64,000 nucleotides of DNA from Numidum massiliense (GTDB taxonomy: Bacteria > Bacillota > Bacilli > Thermoactinomycetales > Novibacillaceae), in the NCBI RefSeq assembly GCF_001375555.1, contig NZ_CTDZ01000009.1, positions 1,667,758 to 1,731,757 of the forward strand, in the 5' to 3' direction. A model generated the notes under the pieces. That model worked only from the letters and a program-made list of their open reading frames with translations, had not been told where the DNA came from and ran no database searches. Of the stretch, positions 11,032 to 20,458 are shown in pieces. The position numbers and the translations under genes were made by a program. How positions within the stretch are numbered: the stretch's first letter is position 1; each line of letters starts with the position of its first letter.

Positions 11032-13824
11032 CTATGCGTCTTCTCCGGCAACGACGTCGGCATAATGGTTGCGCACTGTCGTCGCACAGCGGTGGCACAA
11101 GTCGAGGTACGCGTCGTCTTTGCCTACCTCAGGTGAGATGACCCAGCAACGTTCACACTTCTCGCCTTCAGCTTGCGCCACTTTGACGTGCAAACCGTCG
11201 TAAGCGAGTGCTTCTGCGGAAGGATTGGCGCCCGGTTCGTGCAGTGTCACTGCGGAAACGATCAGAAATTGGTCGAGGCGGTCGACCCCTTTAAGCAGTT
11301 CGTACGTCTCTACCTCGGGGAACAGCTCCACCGCAGCGCCGAGGGAGTTGCCGATCAGCTTTGCCTTGCGCGCTTCTTCTAACGCTTTTAACACGTCGTC
11401 GCGCACGGCTGTCAACCGATCCCACTTTTGTTCCAGTGCGGCATCGGTCAGTTGCTCGTCCGGCTGCGGCATGTCTGTTAACTGTACGCTTACGACGTCT
11501 GCACCCGGGACGTAGCGCCACACTTCGTCAGCCGTATGCGCGAGGATTGGCGCAATGAGGCGCACGAGGGCATTTAGCAGCTCGTACAACACCGTCTGCG
11601 TCGCGCGACGACTTTTCGCCTCGCTGTACTCCGTATACAGGCGGTCCTTGCGAATGTCGAAGTAAAACTGAGACAAGAACACGGCACAAAAGTTGTGCAC
11701 GTGATGGTAAACGGCGTGAAACTCGTAACCGTCGTACGCTGCGTTCACTCGTTTCACGAGCTGCTGCAACTTGGAGAGGACGTATCGTTCCAACTCTTCC
11801 ATCTCACCGTGCGCCACGCCATCCCGTTTCGGATCAAAGTCGGCCAAGTTACCGAGCAAGAAACGCATTGTATTGCGGATTTTGCGGTACACTTCGGCAA
11901 TTTGTTTCAAGATGCTGTCAGAAATGCGCACGTCGGCCGTATAGTCGACGGACGACACCCACAGGCGCAAAATGTCGGCGCCGAGCTGCTTCGTAATGTC
12001 TTGTGGTGCAACCGTATTGCCGAGCGACTTCGACATCTTGCGTCCTTCCCCGTCGAGCGTAAACCCATGACTGAGCACTTGTTCATACGGCGCTTGCCCG
12101 AACGCAGCGACCGCCGTCGACAGCGACGAATTAAACCAGCCCCGATACTGGTCCGAACCTTCCAAGTACATGTCTGCCGGCCACTTCAGCTCCTCGCGCT
12201 GCCGCAGCACAGCCACGTGACTCGATCCCGAATCGAACCAGACGTCCATCGTATCCGTCTCTTTGCGGAATTCATCGTGCCCGCAGGCGGTACACGTCGC
12301 CCCGTGTGGCAACAGTTCAGCTTCCGTTTTGTCATACCACGCGTCAGATCCTTCTGCCGCAAACAGGTTCGCAATTTGATCGATCGTCTCATCTGTAATT
12401 AACTCGTGCCCACACTTTTTACAGTAAAAAATTGGTAGCGGCACACCCCACACCCGTTGCCGCGAAATACACCAGTCGCCGCGGTCGGCAACCATGTTGT
12501 GCAGGCGCACTTCTCCCCATTTTGGGTGCCACTTGACCGCCTTAATTTGTTCCAACATCTCCTCGCGAAAACCGTCGATCGACGCAAACCACTGTTCCGT
12601 CGCCCGGTAAATGACGGGCTGCTTACTCCGCCAGTCATGCGGATATTGATGTGTAATGAATGACAGTTTGAATAGGTGACCGCCTTCGTCCAGCTTTTCC
12701 GTCACGACTTTGTTCGCTTTATCGTAAAACAAGCCTGTAAACCCGGGGGCTTCCTCTGTAAAGACGCCGCGTTCATCCACTGGGCACAACACGCCGAGGT
12801 CGTATTTAATGCCAAGTTCAAAGTCTTCTTCCCCGTGGCCTGGCGCTGTGTGCACGCAGCCAGTACCGGCATCTAACGTCACGTGGTCACCGAAGACGAG
12901 CGGGCTCATCCGGTCGTAAAACGGGTGGCGGCAGACGACTCCGTCGAGCTCGCTCCCTTTCCACGTCTTCACGATGTCATACGAAGCGATGTCCGCTTCC
13001 TTCATCACGTCGTCGACGAGCGCTTCCGCGAGTAGGAGATACTCCTCCCCGACCTTCACGAGGGCGTAAGTGAAGTCTTCTTTGAGCGCAACCGCTAAGT
13101 TAGCCGGAATCGTCCAGGGCGTCGTCGTCCAAATGAGGACGAACGCATTCGCTTCCGGAACAACCCCGTTGCCGTCCGCGACGGGAAACTTGACGTAAAG
13201 CGACGGCGACCGTTTATCGTAATATTCAATCTCCGCCTCTGCTAACGCCGTTTCCGACGACGGCGACCAGTAGACCGATTTTTTGCCGCGGTAAATGAAT
13301 CCTTTTTTGGCCATATCGCCAAAAACGCGAATTTGCGCCGCCTCAAACGCTGGCTTTAGCGTAATGTACGGATTTTTCCAGTCGCCGCGGACGCCGAGCC
13401 GTTTAAACTGTTCCCGCTGTTTATCGATATACTTTTGAGCATACTCGGCACACTTGGCACGAAACTCATTGACCGGTACGCGCTTGCGGTCGATCTTTCC
13501 TTTTTTGACGACGGCGTGTTCAATCGGTAACCCGTGCGTGTCCCAGCCTGGCACGTACGGTGCGTCATACCCTTGCATCGTCTTAAAGCGGACGATCATA
13601 TCTTTTATAATTTTGTTGAGCGCGTGCCCGATGTGAATGTCGCCGTTAGCATAAGGCGGGCCGTCGTGCAACACGAATTTCGGCTTCCCTTGTTGCCTCG
13701 CTTGCACTTGGGCATAAATGTCGATGTCGTCCCACCATTTTTGCATCTCCGGTTCTTTGTTCGGCAAATTGCCGCGCATCGGAAATTTTGTCTTCGGTAA
13801 GTTGACCGTCTTTCCGTAATCCAT
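11032..13824 (-). CDS. ileS: isoleucyl-tRNA synthetase
   Basis: Charges tRNA-Ile. The 930-residue class I synthetase has HIGH as DIHIGHALN at residues 62-70 and KMSKS as [10 protein letters not shown] near residue 600. It also has the editing domain with [11 protein letters not shown] and a C-terminal zinc site (CERCW..CHRC). The ATG at 13824 ([20 protein letters not shown]) matches the family start and has AGGAG upstream; a longer in-frame form would reach into the leader. Expression is controlled by the T-box immediately upstream. It is the last gene of the divIVA side of the cluster and the first of the ileS-ylyA-lspA-rluD run. Confidence 0.97.
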   Translation of the reverse strand: MDYGKTVNLPKTKFPMRGNLPNKEPEMQKWWDDIDIYAQVQARQQGKPKFVLHDGPPYANGDIHIGHALNKIIKDMIVRFKTMQGYDAPYVPGWDTHGLPIEHAVVKKGKIDRKRVPVNEFRAKCAEYAQKYIDKQREQFKRLGVRGDWKNPYITLKPAFEAAQIRVFGDMAKKGFIYRGKKSVYWSPSSETALAEAEIEYYDKRSPSLYVKFPVADGNGVVPEANAFVLIWTTTPWTIPANLAVALKEDFTYALVKVGEEYLLLAEALVDDVMKEADIASYDIVKTWKGSELDGVVCRHPFYDRMSPLVFGDHVTLDAGTGCVHTAPGHGEEDFELGIKYDLGVLCPVDERGVFTEEAPGFTGLFYDKANKVVTEKLDEGGHLFKLSFITHQYPHDWRSKQPVIYRATEQWFASIDGFREEMLEQIKAVKWHPKWGEVRLHNMVADRGDWCISRQRVWGVPLPIFYCKKCGHELITDETIDQIANLFAAEGSDAWYDKTEAELLPHGATCTACGHDEFRKETDTMDVWFDSGSSHVAVLRQREELKWPADMYLEGSDQYRGWFNSSLSTAVAAFGQAPYEQVLSHGFTLDGEGRKMSKSLGNTVAPQDITKQLGADILRLWVSSVDYTADVRISDSILKQIAEVYRKIRNTMRFLLGNLADFDPKRDGVAHGEMEELERYVLSKLQQLVKRVNAAYDGYEFHAVYHHVHNFCAVFLSQFYFDIRKDRLYTEYSEAKSRRATQTVLYELLNALVRLIAPILAHTADEVWRYVPGADVVSVQLTDMPQPDEQLTDAALEQKWDRLTAVRDDVLKALEEARKAKLIGNSLGAAVELFPEVETYELLKGVDRLDQFLIVSAVTLHEPGANPSAEALAYDGLHVKVAQAEGEKCERCWVISPEVGKDDAYLDLCHRCATTVRNHYADVVAGEDA

Positions 13825-13861
13825 GAAACGTACCACTCCTGTCTTCACTGTCTTTTTAACG

Positions 13862-14250
13862 CAAATAACCCCTTCTGCCCTAGGGGCGAGAAGGGGTCCC
13901 GCGGTACCACCCTAATTGTTCGTCACCTGTCGCGATCCATTACACACGTTGCATACGTTGTACGTCGGAGCCGCTCTGTGTGCATTATCCGCAGCGCAAC
14001 TCGTACGTACACTGTGCGTCGTGCGTCCAATCCGCCGTGCAGCAGGCGAACGAACACTCAAACCTTTGTTAACGCGAAGTCGATCGCGGTTTACCCTACT
14101 AATGACAACGTCCGTTCAGGCAACAACTTGCAGGTGATGTTCACACAGCCGTTAACCGCCGGGCTCCCACCGTCCCCGACTCGCTTTAAGTTAACCTCTC
14201 TGGTTACTGTCCCGCGCATCGTTTTTTTCATATGAACACGTATGATTATC
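13862..14250 (-). promoter_or_regulatory. T-box riboswitch, isoleucine specifier
   Basis: The minus strand has the conserved T-box sequence AGGGTGGTACCGCG (13900-13913). It also has a terminator formed by ACCCCTTCTCGCCC and GGGCAGAAGGGGT (about 13866-13898) and a structured stem I. The specifier-loop triplet is ATC at 14136-14138 within GAACATCACCTG, an isoleucine codon that agrees with the downstream ileS. Uncharged tRNA-Ile should stabilise the antiterminator and switch ileS on. Confidence 0.93.
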
Positions 14251-14255
14251 TCTTA

Positions 14256-14284
14256 ACTATACTGAAAACGCGTTTCCGCGTCAA
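14256..14284 (-). promoter_or_regulatory. sigma-A promoter of the ileS T-box transcript
   Basis: On the minus strand TTGACG (14279-14284) and TATAGT (14256-14261) are separated by 17 bases and lie just upstream of the T-box leader. Confidence 0.75.
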
Positions 14285-14338
14285 CAGTTTATACGCCTAG
14301 GCACAGTTTTTCCTCTACACATGCATCGTAAACTTCCG

Positions 14339-14839
14339 CTAATAAACTTCTTCTTTTACCTGTTCGATTTCTTCTTCGATTTCCTTTAAGGCGTCCCAAT
14401 CGCTTTTTTCCAACATATCCAACTGTGCCTCGACTAAACTTCTCAATCGAGAACGATAAATTGCAGCACGGCGCTTTAAGTCGTCCATCTCCATATACAC
14501 TTTACGCACTTTTGTCAGCGCTTCGTTAATGATGCGATCCGCATTTTTTTCCGCTTCCTTGACGAGGAGCTGCGATTCTTTCCGCGCGTTACTTTTTACT
14601 TCTTCCGCCGTTTCTTGCGCAACCAAAATCGACTTACTCAAGCTCTCTTCGATATTCGAGAAACGGCTCAACTTTTCCTTTGCATCTTTATTTTCCCGCT
14701 CAAGTTTCTTATTTTCCTTGAGCAGAAGCTCGTATTCTTTTGAAATCTGACCTAAAAACTCGTTAACCTCTTCTTCGCTGTACCCGCGGAGCTTGCGGTT
14801 AAATTCCTTATTATTTATATCCATCGGTGTAAGTGACAC
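14339..14839 (-). CDS. divIVA: DivIVA cell-pole/septum protein
   Basis: Coiled-coil protein that marks curved membrane at poles and septa and directs division-site selection and polar chromosome attachment. The 166 residues start with the lipid-binding family motif LTPMDINNKEFNRKLRGYSE and continue as long heptad-rich helices (residues about 30-150). Start is GTG at 14839 behind GGAGGTG. It is the last gene of the ylm/sepF division cluster, before the ileS T-box, as in B. subtilis. Confidence 0.95.
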   Translation of the reverse strand: MSLTPMDINNKEFNRKLRGYSEEEVNEFLGQISKEYELLLKENKKLERENKDAKEKLSRFSNIEESLSKSILVAQETAEEVKSNARKESQLLVKEAEKNADRIINEALTKVRKVYMEMDDLKRRAAIYRSRLRSLVEAQLDMLEKSDWDALKEIEEEIEQVKEEVY

Positions 14840-14997
14840 GGGATGACACCTCCATTAATATGGCAAATGCTGTTAATAACTCTGCGATAGTCAAACATTC
14901 GACAGTAGAAAGCGGAAATCCTGCTCCAAAAGAAAAATAATGTCGAACGAACAGGAAAAGTTTTTTTGCCTACACATTTTTCACGTCGTAAAAGGAT

Positions 14998-15789
14998 TTA
15001 ATGCGGCTTGTGCAACGTTAAACGCAAGCGACCCCGTTTCGTCGTCCCATCTACGCTCGCGACGAGCACGCGACCGTAGCCGCGCAGCGAAAGCATGTCC
15101 CCCGGCTCTACAGGTGCCGCTGCGTTTTCTTCGACTTTCCAATTGAGCTTACACTTACCCGTACGGATCAGCGACACCGTTTTGCTGCGGGAAAGTGGAA
15201 ATGCGGCACTGAGCACGCTGTCCAACCGCGCCGACGCCACGGTTACCGACTGCTCCAGCCACTTGTGTTCGGGCACTCGGAGGGCCGAACGTCCGATAGC
15301 GGTAACGGCGACGTGCACGCGGTGCACGTGCTTTAAGTGGAGCTCGATAAATGACCCCATCTCGCGCGTCGTCACGAGATCACATCCGCCTTCCGTCACG
15401 AGCAAGTCGCCGATTGTGTCCCGCTTAATCCCCAAGTGGAGCAGTGCCCCTAGGTAATCTTTATGCGCAAGGCGCTGAAACTTCGACGCCCCCGTAACGC
15501 GCAAAAAACTGAGCGCCATCTCACTCTCATCCGGTTGCCAGTAGCTCGGCACTAAGAGGCATCGCGTGTATTCGGCCCCGTCGTACCCGCCGTCGAAGCC
15601 TAGCACGACCTCGCTCCCGGCTGGTACGAACGCCTGTAAAATGTAGCGTTCGCGCGGGTTTAAAAACTGTGTCAACACGGGTTGATGGTAGGTTGTCGCG
15701 CGTTCAATCCAGTCGAGTGCCCGTTCAATGAACGGCTGCTCATCGGCTCTAAAATGCTGCATGGCATTGTCTGTATGTGTGTGCGTCAT
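14998..15789 (-). CDS. ylmH: YlmH, S4-domain RNA-binding protein
   Basis: About 263 residues, with an N-terminal YlmH domain (LNPRERYILQAF, LGFDGGYDGAEYTRCLL) and a C-terminal S4 domain (LDSVLSAAFPLSRSKTVSLI). The family binds ribosomes or peptidyl-tRNA complexes and is linked to ribosome quality control and, by position, to division. The ATG at 15789 overlaps the ylmG stop (TAATG), so translational coupling is likely; an upstream in-frame start would lie inside ylmG. Confidence 0.92.
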   Translation of the reverse strand: MTHTHTDNAMQHFRADEQPFIERALDWIERATTYHQPVLTQFLNPRERYILQAFVPAGSEVVLGFDGGYDGAEYTRCLLVPSYWQPDESEMALSFLRVTGASKFQRLAHKDYLGALLHLGIKRDTIGDLLVTEGGCDLVTTREMGSFIELHLKHVHRVHVAVTAIGRSALRVPEHKWLEQSVTVASARLDSVLSAAFPLSRSKTVSLIRTGKCKLNWKVEENAAAPVEPGDMLSLRGYGRVLVASVDGTTKRGRLRLTLHKPH

Positions 15790-16067
15790 TAGAAAGCGCC
15801 CACGATCCAACCTAGAACAGTGAAAAAGCCACTCTCTACAAATCGAAGGGCAAACAGGGCGACGATCGGCGAAATGTCGATCATGCCTCCGATCGGGGGT
15901 ATGAAGCGAAAGAGCGCGAGATACGGTTCGACGAGTCGCCCAATCGCCAAGCCGACCGGTGTTTCGCGCACATTACCGAGCCACGACATGAGCACCCACG
16001 CGATTATTAAAAAGTAATAGACGCGAAACGCCATCGCGAAAAAACTAAACAGCCAAGTTAATTCCAC
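15789..16067 (-). CDS. ylmG: YggT-family membrane protein YlmG
   Basis: Small 92-residue integral membrane protein with two hydrophobic segments, about residues 5-30 and 62-90, and the YggT hallmark LVEPYLALFRFIPPIGGMID. The family influences division or membrane protein organisation, with no defined biochemical activity. The GTG start at 16067 follows GAGGTGATGG. It lies between sepF (gap of four bases) and ylmH (one-base overlap). Confidence 0.92.
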   Translation of the reverse strand: MELTWLFSFFAMAFRVYYFLIIAWVLMSWLGNVRETPVGLAIGRLVEPYLALFRFIPPIGGMIDISPIVALFALRFVESGFFTVLGWIVGAF

Positions 16068-16071
16068 TCCA

Positions 16072-16494
16072 TCACCTCAAGTTTTTGTCTGCATCGTCTT
16101 GCACTTCCGAAATGGAGCCTTGTACTTCCACATTATCTGGCGTACACAAAAAGATATGCGAGCCTATCTTTTGAATGTTACCGTTGACTGCGTAAATCGT
16201 GCCGCTCAAAAAGTCAAGCACCCGCGTCGCTTGCTCGGTGGGCATACGCTGCAAGTTAACGACAATCGCCCGACGATTGCGCAAGTGATCGGCAAACTCT
16301 TGTACTTCGTCGTATGAACGCGGTTCGACGAGCACGAGGCGGACGTTTTTTTTCGTGTGTAACGAAACGACGTTACTTCCGGATTGTCGCCCTTTTTCCG
16401 GCGTTTTTTCTTCCCCGTCCTGCTCGCGCACCTCGTACACTTCCTCCTCTTCTTGCAAACCAAATATACCCATCAGACGATTAAAAACTCCCAT
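16072..16494 (-). CDS. sepF: SepF cell-division protein
   Basis: Membrane-anchored protein that binds the FtsZ C-terminus and bundles filaments into rings. The 140 residues have the amphipathic N-terminal anchor MGVFNRLMGIFGL, an acidic linker, and the DUF552 core (VVNLQRMPTEQATRVLDFLSG, then GNIQKIGSHIFLCTP). ATG start behind GAGGTGGGG. Confidence 0.95.
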   Translation of the reverse strand: MGVFNRLMGIFGLQEEEEVYEVREQDGEEKTPEKGRQSGSNVVSLHTKKNVRLVLVEPRSYDEVQEFADHLRNRRAIVVNLQRMPTEQATRVLDFLSGTIYAVNGNIQKIGSHIFLCTPDNVEVQGSISEVQDDADKNLR

Positions 16495-16517
16495 CGCAGC
16501 CCCACCTCACACAAATG

Positions 16518-17213
16518 TTATCGTTCCCGGCCGACTAACGAAGAACCTACGCGCACCATCGTCGCGCCTTCTTCGACCGCGACCTCGTAATCGTTAGACA
16601 TGCCCATCGACAACTCCAACTGTTTTTCCGATGCACCTCTATATGTGTCCAATTTATCGCGCAACGCGCGTAACTCGCGAAAAATCGGGCGAACCTCCTC
16701 ACTATTGGGTACATGTGGCGCCATCGTCATTAACCCAGCGACGGTAAGGTGCGGCAACGCCGCCACTTCACGGGAAAATTCGACCACTTCATCCGGCGAC
16801 AGACCGAATTTGCTCTCTTCGCCCGCGACATTAACTTGAAGGAGTGCGCGCACAGTCACTTCCTTTTGCGCGGCTCGCTTACTTATTTCCTGCGCCAACG
16901 AAAAGCGATCCAACGAATGGATATATGTAAAGCGTCCGACGACGTCTTTTACTTTATTGCGCTGTAAGTGCCCGATAAAATGCCACGTGCCCCTATTCCC
17001 GAGCGCTTCCCACTTCGGAACTGCTTCTTGTGCGCGACTTTCGCCGATGTGGCCCACCCCGAGGTCGAGAACAGCTTCTGTCGTTTCGATGCCGACATAT
17101 TTGGTGACGGCGATCACGCCTACTTCATCGGGACTCCGCCCGCTCCGCTTACACGCCTGCTGAATGTTAGCTGTCACGGCGCGGTAGTTTTGTTCCAGTG
17201 TTTCTTTGTTCAC
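16518..17213 (-). CDS. ylmE: YggS/YlmE pyridoxal-phosphate homeostasis protein
   Basis: PLP-binding alanine-racemase-like barrel protein that buffers free PLP and affects amino acid and keto acid balance. The 231 residues carry the PLP lysine in VIAVTKYV (near residue 38), GESRAQEA, TWHFIGHLQRNKVKDV and the phosphate site at LSMGMSNDYEVAVEEG. The GTG start follows the pgeF stop by a few bases; a GGATGAG site lies in the pgeF end. Confidence 0.94.
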   Translation of the reverse strand: MNKETLEQNYRAVTANIQQACKRSGRSPDEVGVIAVTKYVGIETTEAVLDLGVGHIGESRAQEAVPKWEALGNRGTWHFIGHLQRNKVKDVVGRFTYIHSLDRFSLAQEISKRAAQKEVTVRALLQVNVAGEESKFGLSPDEVVEFSREVAALPHLTVAGLMTMAPHVPNSEEVRPIFRELRALRDKLDTYRGASEKQLELSMGMSNDYEVAVEEGATMVRVGSSLVGRER

Positions 17214-17216
17214 GTC

Positions 17217-18110
17217 TTAATGCTCATCCTTTCGTCTCCCGATCCAAGCGGCCATGCGGCCAGCCCGTTCACCGTCGCGGCGATGGGAAAAAAACAACTG
17301 CTCGTCGCAACACGTACAGTAACGCGAGACGTGAATGTGTGCCGCGGCAACCCCGGCCCGTCTTAAAATCGCCGCGTTGGCCTGCTTTAAATCTACCATA
17401 TAACGTCTTTCATCATGCGCCTCCGCCTGCTGGATCACTGCCTGGCACACATCTGGCTCTGGCACGTTCGCCAACTGTTTGCGAAGCGCTGTGGCGACGC
17501 GGTCGTCAACCTCGTAGCAACACGCACCGATCGACGGTCCGATCGCAACGTGTACATTGGCCGGATCCGAGTGAAAGGCGACCTGCATGTGGGCAACCAT
17601 TTCCCCGGCAATACCGGCGACCGTTCCCCGCCACCCAGCGTGGGCGATGCCGATCGCGCCGCTTGCGGCGTCCCAATAAAACAGGGGCACACAGTCGGCA
17701 AAAAAAGCGGTCAGCAACACATCTGTTTCCTCCGTGATGAGCCCGTCTGTTGCGGCAATCGCTGTATCGTGTGCGCGAAATCCCGCGCCGCGTTCCGCAA
17801 GACTCACACGCGCGATGCGTTTTCCGTGCACTTGGTCGGCACACGTCCACGCCTCCGGCGTAAACTTAAGGGCGTGCACAAGTTGCTCCCGATTGGGGAC
17901 GACGTCCTCTGGGTCGTCGGTTTTTAAGTGTAAACTGTAATGATAGCAAGATGCGTCCGCAAGTACCTGCTCACAAGATGTACCCGCTGTCTGTCGCTCG
18001 CCGCTACCGCGCACGCTGATCCCAGCAATCGTGCCGGGAGCCTGCCTGTCCAACAAAGGAATCGTCAGCATCGGTACACAAGCGCGTTTTTCATAAACGA
18101 ACGGTTCCAC
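17217..18110 (-). CDS. ylmD: PgeF/YlmD multicopper-oxidase-like (laccase domain) protein
   Basis: Cytosolic protein of the DUF152 family; E. coli and related members act in peptidoglycan or purine-nucleoside metabolism. The 297 residues show the metal-binding set ADQVHGKRI, FFADCVPLFYWD, IAHAGWRGTVAGIAG and GACCYEV, then a C-terminal YCTCCDEQLFFSHRRDG. The GTG at 18110 has GGAGGAGG upstream. It ends directly before ylmE, so the pair is probably one transcription unit. Confidence 0.93.
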   Translation of the reverse strand: MEPFVYEKRACVPMLTIPLLDRQAPGTIAGISVRGSGERQTAGTSCEQVLADASCYHYSLHLKTDDPEDVVPNREQLVHALKFTPEAWTCADQVHGKRIARVSLAERGAGFRAHDTAIAATDGLITEETDVLLTAFFADCVPLFYWDAASGAIGIAHAGWRGTVAGIAGEMVAHMQVAFHSDPANVHVAIGPSIGACCYEVDDRVATALRKQLANVPEPDVCQAVIQQAEAHDERRYMVDLKQANAAILRRAGVAAAHIHVSRYCTCCDEQLFFSHRRDGERAGRMAAWIGRRKDEH

Positions 18111-18193
18111 GCGATTTCCTCCTCCACCTCATATTACCATAAACATCCCCGTGAACAAACGCCTTTTTAGACTTTTAAGAAACACATAAAGCG

Positions 18194-18216
18194 ACCCCTC
18201 ATTTTTTTTGAGGGGT
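18194..18216 (-). terminator. hairpin at the end of ylmC
   Basis: ACCCCTCA and TGAGGGGT form an eight-base stem with a loop made of A residues (minus strand). It overlaps the last codons and stop of ylmC. No T-run follows on the minus strand, so it may attenuate rather than end transcription. Confidence 0.45.
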
Positions 18217-18516
18217 AAGCGGTGGTCGATAAATGCTTTTCTCCACGTCGCGGTCGTAATAATCGTCGGCTGTCTCGGAGACAGTATCTAAGCGAACGAG
18301 GATCACATCGGAACCGATTTTGACGATATTTCGCCACGGGATCACGTATTCCTCGTCGGAGCCAAAAAAGCTGAGCACTTTCGCTGTCACGGGAACGACG
18401 ATCGCTTCTACGCGCCCGAGGGCAAGATTTAGCTCCAAGTCGTTCACTTGCCCCAACCGTTTACCGTCCGTAATGTTAACGACGTCCTTCGTCTGTAAAT
18501 CGGAGATTTTAACCAC
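18199..18516 (-). CDS. ylmC: YlmC/YmxH-family PRC-barrel protein
   Basis: Sporulation-associated small protein of about 105 residues with a PRC-barrel core (ISDLQTKDVVNITDGKRLGQV, then GRVEAIVVP and EYVIPWRNIVKIGSDVILV). The GTG at 18516 follows GGGG by seven bases; the frame remains open far upstream but without a ribosome site. It lies between sigG and pgeF, as in B. subtilis, although ylmA is missing here. Its molecular function is not established. Confidence 0.9.
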   Translation of the reverse strand: MVKISDLQTKDVVNITDGKRLGQVNDLELNLALGRVEAIVVPVTAKVLSFFGSDEEYVIPWRNIVKIGSDVILVRLDTVSETADDYYDRDVEKSIYRPPLTPQKK

Positions 18517-18627
18517 TTTAATCCCCCATTCCGCCTGTCTCTTACAGTACATTATATGAGACATCCACCCATAATGTGTACGAAAGCGAAAAATGCTCAG
18601 GAGCACTTCCACGAACACTTCCAGTAA

Positions 18628-18652
18628 AAAAACCGCCCTACGGACGGTTTAA
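18628..18652 (-). terminator. terminator after sigG
   Basis: On the minus strand AACCGTCC, a short loop and GGGCGGTT are followed by seven T residues. It lies about 75 bases beyond the sigG stop. Confidence 0.75.
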
Positions 18653-18723
18653 ACAGTTTAATTGGTATGTATACGTGTTTCCAGCCAAGTCGGGCCGGAC
18701 TACTAGAGCAACATCGGAGCCAC

Positions 18724-19506
18724 CTACACAATACTAATGTTTTTCTGCATCTGCTGAATGGCTGCCTTTTCTAAGCGAGACACTTGCGCCTGCGAAATGC
18801 CGATCTCGTCTGCCACCTCCATTTGCGTTTTGCCATCAAAAAAGCGCATAGATAAGATCAGTTTTTCTCGGTCGTTTAACTTTTGCATCGCCTCCCTGAG
18901 GGCAATCTCTTCGACCCACTGAATGTCTTTAATCCGTTCGTCACTAATTTGGTCCATGACGTAGATCGGATCTCCGCCATCGTGGTAAATCGGCTCGAAC
19001 AAGGACACCGGATCTTGAATCGCATCCAGCGCGAAGACGATATCTTCCTTCGGCACGTTCAATTGTTCGGCGATTTCACTGACAGACGGTTCCCTGGAAT
19101 TAGCATTCGTTAATGCATCGCGCATTTGTAGCGCCTTGTAGGCAATGTCGCGGAGCGAACGCGAGACGCGGATCGGATTGTTATCTCGCAAGTAACGGCG
19201 AATCTCCCCGATGATCATCGGTACCGCATATGTCGAAAACTTGACATTTTGTCCGAGGTCGAAGTTGTCGATTGCCTTCATCAACCCGATACAACCGACT
19301 TGAAACAAGTCGTCGACAAACTCGCCGCGGTTGTTAAACCGCTGAATGACACTTAATACGAGGCGTAAGTTGCCGTTGACTAATTTTTCTCGCGCCCACA
19401 ACTCCCCTGCTTGTAATTTACGGAACAACTCCCTCATCTCTTCGTTTTTTAGCACTGGGAGCTTCGACGTATCGACTCCGCATATTTGAACTTTGTTTCG
19501 TGCCAC
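18724..19506 (-). CDS. sigG: RNA polymerase sigma-G factor (late forespore)
   Basis: Directs late forespore gene expression. The 260 residues have sigma-70 region 2 (LVLSVIQRFNNRGEFVDDLF, then KFSTYAVPMIIGEIRRYLRD), region 3, and region 4 with a helix-turn-helix (MEVADEIGISQAQVSRLEK). The N-terminal residues 1-15 (MARNKVQICGVDTSKLP) are characteristic of sigma-G. The start is GTG behind AGGAGGGAG. It follows sigE with a 104-base gap that probably holds a forespore promoter, which I could not fix with confidence. Confidence 0.96.
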   Translation of the reverse strand: MARNKVQICGVDTSKLPVLKNEEMRELFRKLQAGELWAREKLVNGNLRLVLSVIQRFNNRGEFVDDLFQVGCIGLMKAIDNFDLGQNVKFSTYAVPMIIGEIRRYLRDNNPIRVSRSLRDIAYKALQMRDALTNANSREPSVSEIAEQLNVPKEDIVFALDAIQDPVSLFEPIYHDGGDPIYVMDQISDERIKDIQWVEEIALREAMQKLNDREKLILSMRFFDGKTQMEVADEIGISQAQVSRLEKAAIQQMQKNISIV

Positions 19507-19610
19507 GAATTCTCCCTCCTAAAAGGAGCTTTACTTGCTGTAGTTAAGTATCTCCGAGGGAGAAAAAAATATAAGTCGCATCATTTGCGCGGCAGCTAAA
19601 TATAAATGTA

Positions 19611-20333
19611 TCAAACCATTTTGTTAAACTCTTTGCGCAACCGCTTTAGGATGCGCTTTTCTAAGCGCGAAATGTACGATTGTGAGATACCTAAGAGGTC
19701 GGCGACGTCTTTTTGCGTCATCTCTTCTCCCCCTCCGAGGCCGAATCGCAACTGCATAATCGTCCGTTCGCGCTCATTTAACGTCTCCAGCGCCTGCCGC
19801 AACACTTTTTTGTCCACTTCGTCCTCGATATTGCGATAAATCGTATCCCCGTCGGTGCCAAGGACGTCAGATAGCAGCAGTTCATTGCCGTCCCAATCGA
19901 TGTTTAACGGCTCGTCAAACGACACTTCGGAACGAATTTTGTTATTGCGGCGCAAAAACATGAGGATTTCGTTTTCAATGCAGCGGGACGCGTACGTCGC
20001 CAGTTTAATCTTTTTCTCCGGATCGAACGTGTTCACTGCCTTAATGAGGCCAATCGTCCCGATCGACACTAAATCTTCAATATTGATCCCCGTATTTTCA
20101 AACTTGCGCGCAATGTAGACGACGAGGCGCAAGTTGCGCTCAATGAGCACCGCGCGCACTGCTCGGTCACCTTGCGGCAACTTTTGCAACAAATGTTCTT
20201 CTTCTTGACGCGTCAGCGGCGGCGGCAGTGCCTCACTGCCCCCGATATAATAAATTTCCTCCGCTTTAAGCTTCGTCGCCATTAAAAACCGGTACCACCA
20301 CAAGTAAAAAAACCATTTCCACTTAACGAACAC
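19611..20333 (-). CDS. sigE: RNA polymerase sigma-E factor (early mother cell), pro-form
   Basis: Master sigma factor of the early mother cell. The pro-sequence with its hydrophobic amphipathic helix ([14 protein letters not shown]) precedes the cleavage region [16 protein letters not shown], nearly identical to the B. subtilis site cut by SpoIIGA. Regions 2 and 4 are complete ([20 protein letters not shown], then [20 protein letters not shown]). The GTG at 20333 has GGAGGG six bases upstream, giving 240 residues. Confidence 0.96.
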   Translation of the reverse strand: MFVKWKWFFYLWWYRFLMATKLKAEEIYYIGGSEALPPPLTRQEEEHLLQKLPQGDRAVRAVLIERNLRLVVYIARKFENTGINIEDLVSIGTIGLIKAVNTFDPEKKIKLATYASRCIENEILMFLRRNNKIRSEVSFDEPLNIDWDGNELLLSDVLGTDGDTIYRNIEDEVDKKVLRQALETLNERERTIMQLRFGLGGGEEMTQKDVADLLGISQSYISRLEKRILKRLRKEFNKMV

Positions 20334-20458
20334 TTTTTTCCCTCCAAAAAACATGATTGCCGTTCATAAGATTACGCCCACATCACGAGCGGGGATCCTT
20401 CTCTGGAACATCTACTGCTAAGCTCGCTACAACTCCATTTCCTCCGCCCGCCGCAAAG

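Noticed and set aside
11695-12402. 235-codon plus-strand open frame
   Set aside because: Opposite ileS, without start signals or recognisable motifs.
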